A stretch of 64,000 nt of DNA from Pectobacterium versatile (GTDB lineage Bacteria; Pseudomonadota; Gammaproteobacteria; Enterobacterales; Enterobacteriaceae). The translations under genes were made by a program, and so were the position numbers. The stretch spans positions 1-64,000 of the forward strand of contig NZ_JAINZP010000008.1 of the NCBI RefSeq assembly GCF_020166435.1. Direction: 5' to 3'. Below, in pieces: positions 59,634-64,000 of the stretch (positions within the stretch are counted from its first letter, which is position 1; each line of letters starts with the position of its first letter). The notes under the pieces were generated by a model that did no database searches, was not told the DNA's origin, and saw nothing but the letters and a program-made list of their open reading frames with translations.

Positions 59634-59675
59634 AATATCAATATCAATATCAATATCAATATCAATATCAATATC
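59634..59675. repeat. hexanucleotide tandem repeat (AATATC)7
   Basis: Seven perfect copies of AATATC in a row, 56 bp before the start codon of the glycosyltransferase gene at 59578. In a non-coding position, so changes in copy number would alter promoter spacing, not frame. Confidence 0.9.
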
Positions 59676-59759
59676 ACGAAATTCAAAAAATTATTTTTAT
59701 AACGACCTATTGTTCCGGAAAAAATTATTTTCATTTGGATGAGATCGATTTTTTATAGG

Positions 59760-59957
59760 TATAGACCCTAAATAATTCAAGTTTCAGGATAAACATTATC
59801 ATGTTGAACAGAAAAAAGTGTTGTGTCTTTAGGGCGAGGCGTATTTATTTTCCTCGTAACCCGGCAAGTGGGAGGATCTCAGTAAGCTTACTCGAGTAAG
59901 TTATTTAGGTGATCAGATTAAACCAGCGCACGTGTCACGTGGAGTATGACGAATATA
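59760..59957. repeat. ERIC element with internal insertion, degenerate
   Basis: TATAGACCCTAAATAATTCA at one end, GGAGTATGACGAATATA at the other and the core GTAAGCTTACTCGAGTAAGT identify an ERIC. About 70 extra bases lie near 59790-59865, in the same position as in the ERIC at 29802. Confidence 0.75.
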
Positions 59958-59986
59958 TTTTTCATTAAAATAACTATAGCACTGAT

Positions 59987-60871
59987 TTATTTTTTGAAGA
60001 TTTTTAAAAAATATAAAAATGATAATAAAAAAAATTGATCAGGGTAATTAATTATATTTTTTAAAGACATTTTTTCGTGAAAAGAAAGAACCTTCGTGAA
60101 GTAAATTTTTCTTTTCCAGAAAAAACCAAGATGGCCAAGAGAAATTATATACAAATATAATTTCCTCAAATCTTGTGTAAGTAATAGATTTCTTTTGCCA
60201 AGAGCAGATACGCCCTTCAAACTATACTTGATGGATATTATATCAAGGAAATCAATAGTAATATCGTGTAGCAAAACCTTCACATAGAAGGGATAATCTT
60301 CTAATAATCGATAGCTCTCATCAAAATAACTTAATTCTTCCAATAAAGATTTACGATAATAGGTACAAGAACCAGAAATAAAATTACCATATTTTAAAAT
60401 ATAATCAAGAAGTAGATCTTGATTATCAAATAACTTTATTTCATTTTCTCTCGGCAAACTCGAATATTCCTTACCATCCGCAACAGGAAGACGCCTCGTT
60501 GTACACAAAGACACACTGGAATCCTGAAATTTATCAACAATCATATTCACCACATTGTCATCAAAAAATCGATCATCTGCTGAGAGAGGGATAATAATAT
60601 CTCCGTTACTATTTTTTATTGCATTATTAAAAGAGCAAACTGTACCGATATTAATTTTATTCTGCAATATTTTAAAAGGAAATGGGCATTTTTCCTCAAG
60701 AAGAGAATAAATATATTGATAGTCAAAATCTTTGGTTCCATCATCAACAATTAAGTACTCGACCTCTATATTATCGGAAATTTTTTGTTGCGATACAGAC
60801 TCAATCGCAGGTAATAATTCACACCAATTATTATATGTTAATGTTATTATTGAAATTTTTTGCTTGTTCAT
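59987..60871 (-). CDS. glycosyltransferase family 2
   Basis: A 294-residue GT-A glycosyltransferase: ISIITLTYNNWCELLPAIES start, VEYLIVDDGTKDFDY, and IIPLSADDRFFDD with the metal-binding acidic motif, then SGSCTYYRKSLLEELSYFDE and YRLLEDYPFYVKVLL, the usual GT2 acceptor/catalytic region. It ends in a hydrophobic tail that may associate with the membrane. Substrate unknown. It is followed by the ERIC and repeat region rather than directly by the next gene. Confidence 0.85.
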   Translation of the reverse strand: MNKQKISIITLTYNNWCELLPAIESVSQQKISDNIEVEYLIVDDGTKDFDYQYIYSLLEEKCPFPFKILQNKINIGTVCSFNNAIKNSNGDIIIPLSADDRFFDDNVVNMIVDKFQDSSVSLCTTRRLPVADGKEYSSLPRENEIKLFDNQDLLLDYILKYGNFISGSCTYYRKSLLEELSYFDESYRLLEDYPFYVKVLLHDITIDFLDIISIKYSLKGVSALGKRNLLLTQDLRKLYLYIISLGHLGFFWKRKIYFTKVLSFHEKMSLKNIINYPDQFFLLSFLYFLKIFKK

Positions 60872-60958
60872 AGAGTAAATTCTGAAACCACCTTAATAAA
60901 TCGAATAGAGGTCGGTATTGCTTCCGCTGTCATCTCATATCACAGTGCACGGAGGCCT

Positions 60959-61186
60959 ATGCTAACGCTGGAGCTACCGTTGCTACTCCACGAGTGGTAC
61001 AAGCTGAGTTCCCTACCTCCAAGCGAAGATTACGAAACCCCGCAGGTTGACGTAAAACGCTTCCCTCTCATCACCGATCCGCGCATATTTATGCACAGAG
61101 CCGCTTTGGATTTTTTGTTTACTGACAATATATTTACCGCGACATGTCTTATTCCTGAAAATAATGCAGCCGTCTCCTTCTTCTGA
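60959..61186 (+). CDS. small hypothetical protein or gene fragment
   Basis: A 75-residue frame on the opposite strand to the O-antigen genes: MLTLELPLLLHEWYKLSSLP then VDVKRFPLITDPRIFMHRAA. GGAGG precedes the ATG closely. The base composition is more balanced than that of the cluster, so it probably has another origin and may be the remnant of a longer gene. No family recognised. The rest of the 60872-61418 gap shows nothing else. Confidence 0.3.
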   Translation: MLTLELPLLLHEWYKLSSLPPSEDYETPQVDVKRFPLITDPRIFMHRAALDFLFTDNIFTATCLIPENNAAVSFF

Positions 61187-61418
61187 TTCGACAAACTCCT
61201 TCCTCAACTACTGCGTCCAAACTCCACTCCAACTTGTTATCTATAGACCGGTGAAATTATATGGCAGATGCGAATTTTCCCACAGATAAACTAGCCAAAC
61301 TGGCTTCTTAGCATAAGAATACATTTTTCGTATTCTTCCTTTAGCATAACCTCCTTGCCACATAAAATCAAACATCATCCAATGATGACGAATACATGTA
61401 AAATATATTCATCGCTCA

Positions 61419-62165
61419 TTATCGATTCCACGTTATATACCTTTTCTTAACTTGAGCGGGGCAACCAACAATAAGAGATTTTTGAGGATATATACTATTA
61501 AGATATGATTTTGAACCAATTACAGAGCCACTACCAATTCTGCTACCTGCTGATATAGTTACTCCTTCACTAATCCACACGTGTTCTTCAATAGTAACCG
61601 GTAATTTCTTTACACATCCATTTATTTTATGGTTAGATGAATCAGTGATGTAGCACCCCCAAGAAATGATGGTTCCCTTTCCAATAGATATTTCTTTTGA
61701 ACATATAATTATCGTATTGCAAGTAATGCCGGATAAATCATTTTTATCCTTGCCACCAATATACAATTTAGCCTCTTCCTCTACAATTATTTTTACACCA
61801 TCCCCAATTAAAAAAGTATTATCAATTACCACCTGTGAGCCATCGCCAAAAGATAGTGTGGAACTTCCATTACCATAAAAAAAACCCTCAAATAATATAG
61901 CAATTTTTACATTCGAAATTATAATTGCCTTACTGTTTTTCTTTACTATCACTTTAAAAATATTTTTTGTAAAACACACTTTAGGGAAAAAACTAAATCC
62001 AAAAATACGCATACTTAAGTACCAAGAATATGTATACATACATATAAAATCCCCCCATCCCCTAAATGGGCGTTCTTTTACCTTCAAAATAAGCAAATAA
62101 AGGAAAAAATGATTTTCCTTATTTTTTTTTATTAATTCTTTAATTTTAACAAAATATCTTTTCAT
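61419..62165 (-). CDS. hexapeptide-repeat acetyltransferase
   Basis: A 248-residue acyltransferase with left-handed beta-helix repeats: TFLIGDGVKIIVEEEAKLYI, EISIGKGTIISWGCYI, and VWISEGVTISAGSRIGSGSV, then GCPAQVKK, the common WbbJ-like ending. The active His lies in SSNHKING. It probably O-acetylates a sugar of the O unit; N-acetylation of an amino sugar is an alternative. It lies 4 bp after the flippase gene. Confidence 0.8.
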   Translation of the reverse strand: MKRYFVKIKELIKKNKENHFFLYLLILKVKERPFRGWGDFICMYTYSWYLSMRIFGFSFFPKVCFTKNIFKVIVKKNSKAIIISNVKIAILFEGFFYGNGSSTLSFGDGSQVVIDNTFLIGDGVKIIVEEEAKLYIGGKDKNDLSGITCNTIIICSKEISIGKGTIISWGCYITDSSNHKINGCVKKLPVTIEEHVWISEGVTISAGSRIGSGSVIGSKSYLNSIYPQKSLIVGCPAQVKKRYITWNR

Positions 62166-62169
62166 TATT

Positions 62170-63420
62170 TTACCGCTGCGATGGTTTTATGATAAAAATG
62201 ATATAAATTGTACATATAATATAGTTAACCAAATAAGCAACATTAGCGCCAATAACACCATATATTGAAATAAAAATATATGATAAAAAAACAAAAAGTA
62301 TAGAAAAAACAACTTCTGTCAAAATAAAAAATTTAGTTATCCCTCGCGATAGCAGTGGATATGCGTATAACCAACTAATAATTTTCACCACATCACCAAT
62401 TAATTGAATAGCAAAGAGATCACGAGCAGATCTAAACGCCTCAGTAAATAATAATGTAATTACTAAATCTCGTAAAAAATAAATAGAAAGAGCTAAAGAA
62501 ATGACTATCGGCAAAATAATTTTAACCGTTTGATTTATCTCATTATTTATTGCTAAAGATCCCTTTAGAGAAGATAATTTAGGTAAGTAATATGTTCCCA
62601 AAGCCATCGTAATTACACCAAGATATACTTCAGAAATTTTCCACACAGCCTGCCATTGGCCAGCTTGTTCCCAACCCACCTCAGCAACTAAAATATTGCG
62701 GATCAGTACTAAAGATATTGGAACAGTTAAAGCCGAAGTAATAGCCATTAGAATATAAGCACCGATATCTTTACGCTCTTTTCTATTACTTTTACCCCAC
62801 CAATAACGTAATTTAAACCAGGGCTGATTCAAAGAGGAAATAGTCATAACAAGACCTATAATTCCAGCTTGAAGCGATGCAGCTAACAATGCACCTGTTA
62901 GATTATGCTGAATAATCAAACCAATCATGACAGAACCGGAAACAAATACTGAAACAGTCCCTAATAAAATATAACGACGATATTGTTGCTGTCCGTTAAT
63001 TACAGAATTGATGAGCGTTCCCATTGCCGTAAAAGGGAGTACACAAATAGTAACGGTGATAAGCCAAGCATAGTCACTGCTAAAAAAAAGCCACTGAGAA
63101 AGATATTCGCTGAATAATAAACCTAAAGGAATAATTATAGATAATATAATAATTATCCAGCGTAAACATGCATTCCACCATGGTGCACATGCTTCATATC
63201 CTTCATTTTTATGCTCCGCAGTGTAACGAACAATACCACTACCCGCTGGTGAATTAACAATGCCATTGAGAGATATAACCATGCTTTGAACTTGTCCTAG
63301 CATTGCCATACCCGACGGACCAGTATAAACAGCAACAACTTTAGCGATAACAAATCCCATAGCCATCCTAAACAAAGTCAACATGGCAGTCATTGCCGTA
63401 ACTTTAAGCAGTTTTTTCAT
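62170..63420 (-). CDS. wzx: O-antigen flippase Wzx (WzxE-like)
   Basis: Flips the lipid-linked repeat unit across the inner membrane. A 416-residue, 12-helix protein of the MATE/MVF group. It starts [20 protein letters not shown] and carries [20 protein letters not shown] and [20 protein letters not shown], close to WzxE from the enterobacterial common antigen locus. The start overlaps the aminotransferase stop by 4 bp. Confidence 0.87.
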   Translation of the reverse strand: MKKLLKVTAMTAMLTLFRMAMGFVIAKVVAVYTGPSGMAMLGQVQSMVISLNGIVNSPAGSGIVRYTAEHKNEGYEACAPWWNACLRWIIIILSIIIPLGLLFSEYLSQWLFFSSDYAWLITVTICVLPFTAMGTLINSVINGQQQYRRYILLGTVSVFVSGSVMIGLIIQHNLTGALLAASLQAGIIGLVMTISSLNQPWFKLRYWWGKSNRKERKDIGAYILMAITSALTVPISLVLIRNILVAEVGWEQAGQWQAVWKISEVYLGVITMALGTYYLPKLSSLKGSLAINNEINQTVKIILPIVISLALSIYFLRDLVITLLFTEAFRSARDLFAIQLIGDVVKIISWLYAYPLLSRGITKFFILTEVVFSILFVFLSYIFISIYGVIGANVAYLVNYIICTIYIIFIIKPSQR

Positions 63421-64000
63421 ATAGAAAAACCATTAACGACTTTTATTACTAGGCTAACTGCTTCATCGCTCATAGTAGAATCGATAGGTAATGATATAAC
63501 TTCCTTATGAATCTGTTCTGTGATTGGAAGTGAGAGATCATGAAATTTAGGATAAGCCTGTTGTTTATGTGGAGGAATAGGATAATGAATCAACGTTTGA
63601 ATTTTATTTTCATATAAATATTTTTGTAATTCAGTACGTTGCTTACATCTCACCACAAATAAATGCCACACATGGGCAGTCTGATACGTTAAAAGCGGTA
63701 AAGTTATAAAAGGATTACTAATTTCATGCAAATATCGGTTAGCAATCTCTTGTTTCCGATGTGTTTCTTTATCTAAATAAGGCAACTTCACAGATAGCAT
63801 AGCAGCTTGTATTTCATCTAAACGACTATTTACACCACAGTAAAGGTTTTCATATTTCTGGTGGGATCCATAATTACGCAATGCTTTTATCGTGCTCATC
63901 AATTCATCATCATTAGTCGTAATAGCGCCTGCATCACCTAAAGCACCCAAATTTTTTCCTGGGTAAAAACTAAAACCGGACGCATCTCCCCAGTTACCAG
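63417..64000 (-). CDS. fdtB: FdtB-type sugar aminotransferase, cut by the window end
   Basis: PLP-dependent DegT/DnrJ/EryC1 aminotransferase, most like FdtB, which makes dTDP-3-amino-3,6-dideoxy-galactose. The visible part begins inside the gene at [20 protein letters not shown], which holds the PLP lysine (PGKNLG), and goes on with [20 protein letters not shown] and [18 protein letters not shown]. About 190 C-terminal residues lie in the window; the N-terminal half is beyond 64000. It is the first visible gene of the O-antigen unit. Confidence 0.75.
   Translation of the reverse strand, partial: GNWGDASGFSFYPGKNLGALGDAGAITTNDDELMSTIKALRNYGSHQKYENLYCGVNSRLDEIQAAMLSVKLPYLDKETHRKQEIANRYLHEISNPFITLPLLTYQTAHVWHLFVVRCKQRTELQKYLYENKIQTLIHYPIPPHKQQAYPKFHDLSLPITEQIHKEVISLPIDSTMSDEAVSLVIKVVNGFSI

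Noticed and set aside
59634-59675. Hexamer repeat as a possible CRISPR array
   Set aside because: Perfect head-to-tail 6-bp units with no spacers and no cas gene in the window.

Overview
The window reads as chromosomal DNA of a soft-rot enterobacterium, most likely Pectobacterium or a close relative. The basis is gene content and order: uvrY-uvrC-pgsA with the glyW-cysT-leuZ tRNA operon, a yeaR/yoaG/dgcP block, yjbEFGH, gnd and galF, three ERIC repeats and a complete inositol (iol) regulon. Species cannot be fixed from the sequence alone.

Positions 1-9080 are accessory DNA piled up at the 3' end of tRNA-Leu (leuZ). They hold an IS481-family element with an amber codon, a lipoprotein gene, a two-component system divergent from a MipA/OmpV outer-membrane protein, the first codons of a lost short-chain dehydrogenase, and a much decayed prophage (terminase, holin, two half-lysozymes, spanins, the C-terminal part of an integrase). 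Positions 9085-13477 are conserved core: leuZ, cysT, glyW, pgsA, uvrC, uvrY (GacA/ExpA) and yecF. Positions 13571-16939 are a second graveyard beside tRNA-Asn: a hypothetical gene, a broken IS21-family element, an IS110-family remnant and the N-terminal scrap of a P4-type integrase.

Positions 17099-23393 contain a Nac protein reduced to its DNA-binding domain but with NtrC-like sites and a sigma-54 promoter in place, an IraP-like anti-adaptor, cycA, a tRNA-Lys with the unusual CTT anticodon, a flavin reductase, an NsrR-type operator in front of yeaR and a double-length yoaG, and the diguanylate cyclase dgcP. Positions 23743-27860 hold a ferric-iron ABC importer and a ParDE toxin-antitoxin pair. 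Positions 27963-43585 form the inositol catabolic regulon: iolB, iolE, iolC (fused to DUF2090), a second dehydrogenase, an ABC importer, iolG, iolD, iolA and the divergent RpiR-type regulator. Near-identical palindromes lie upstream of iolG and of iolA. Import by the ABC system is followed by oxidation (IolG), dehydration (IolE), ring hydrolysis (IolD), isomerisation (IolB), phosphorylation and cleavage (IolC-DUF2090) and semialdehyde oxidation (IolA).

Positions 43633-50200 carry a small monooxygenase, a MASE2-GGDEF cyclase (dgcC/adrA type), an orphan BglG-type antiterminator and the exopolysaccharide operon yjbEFGH, with a hairpin between yjbE and yjbF. Gnd and galF follow. The AT-rich O-antigen cluster (54786 to the window end, all on the minus strand) encodes, in transcription order, an FdtB-type aminotransferase (cut by the window edge), a Wzx flippase, an acetyltransferase, glycosyltransferases and a Wzy polymerase. 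It is interrupted by IS3- and IS1-family remnants, an ERIC and a hexanucleotide tandem repeat.

I found no single large undescribed system. The observations most worth checking are the HTH-only Nac with intact regulation, the internally duplicated YoaG, the hexanucleotide repeat in front of a glycosyltransferase gene, the shared iol operators, and ERIC elements that carry a common internal insertion.
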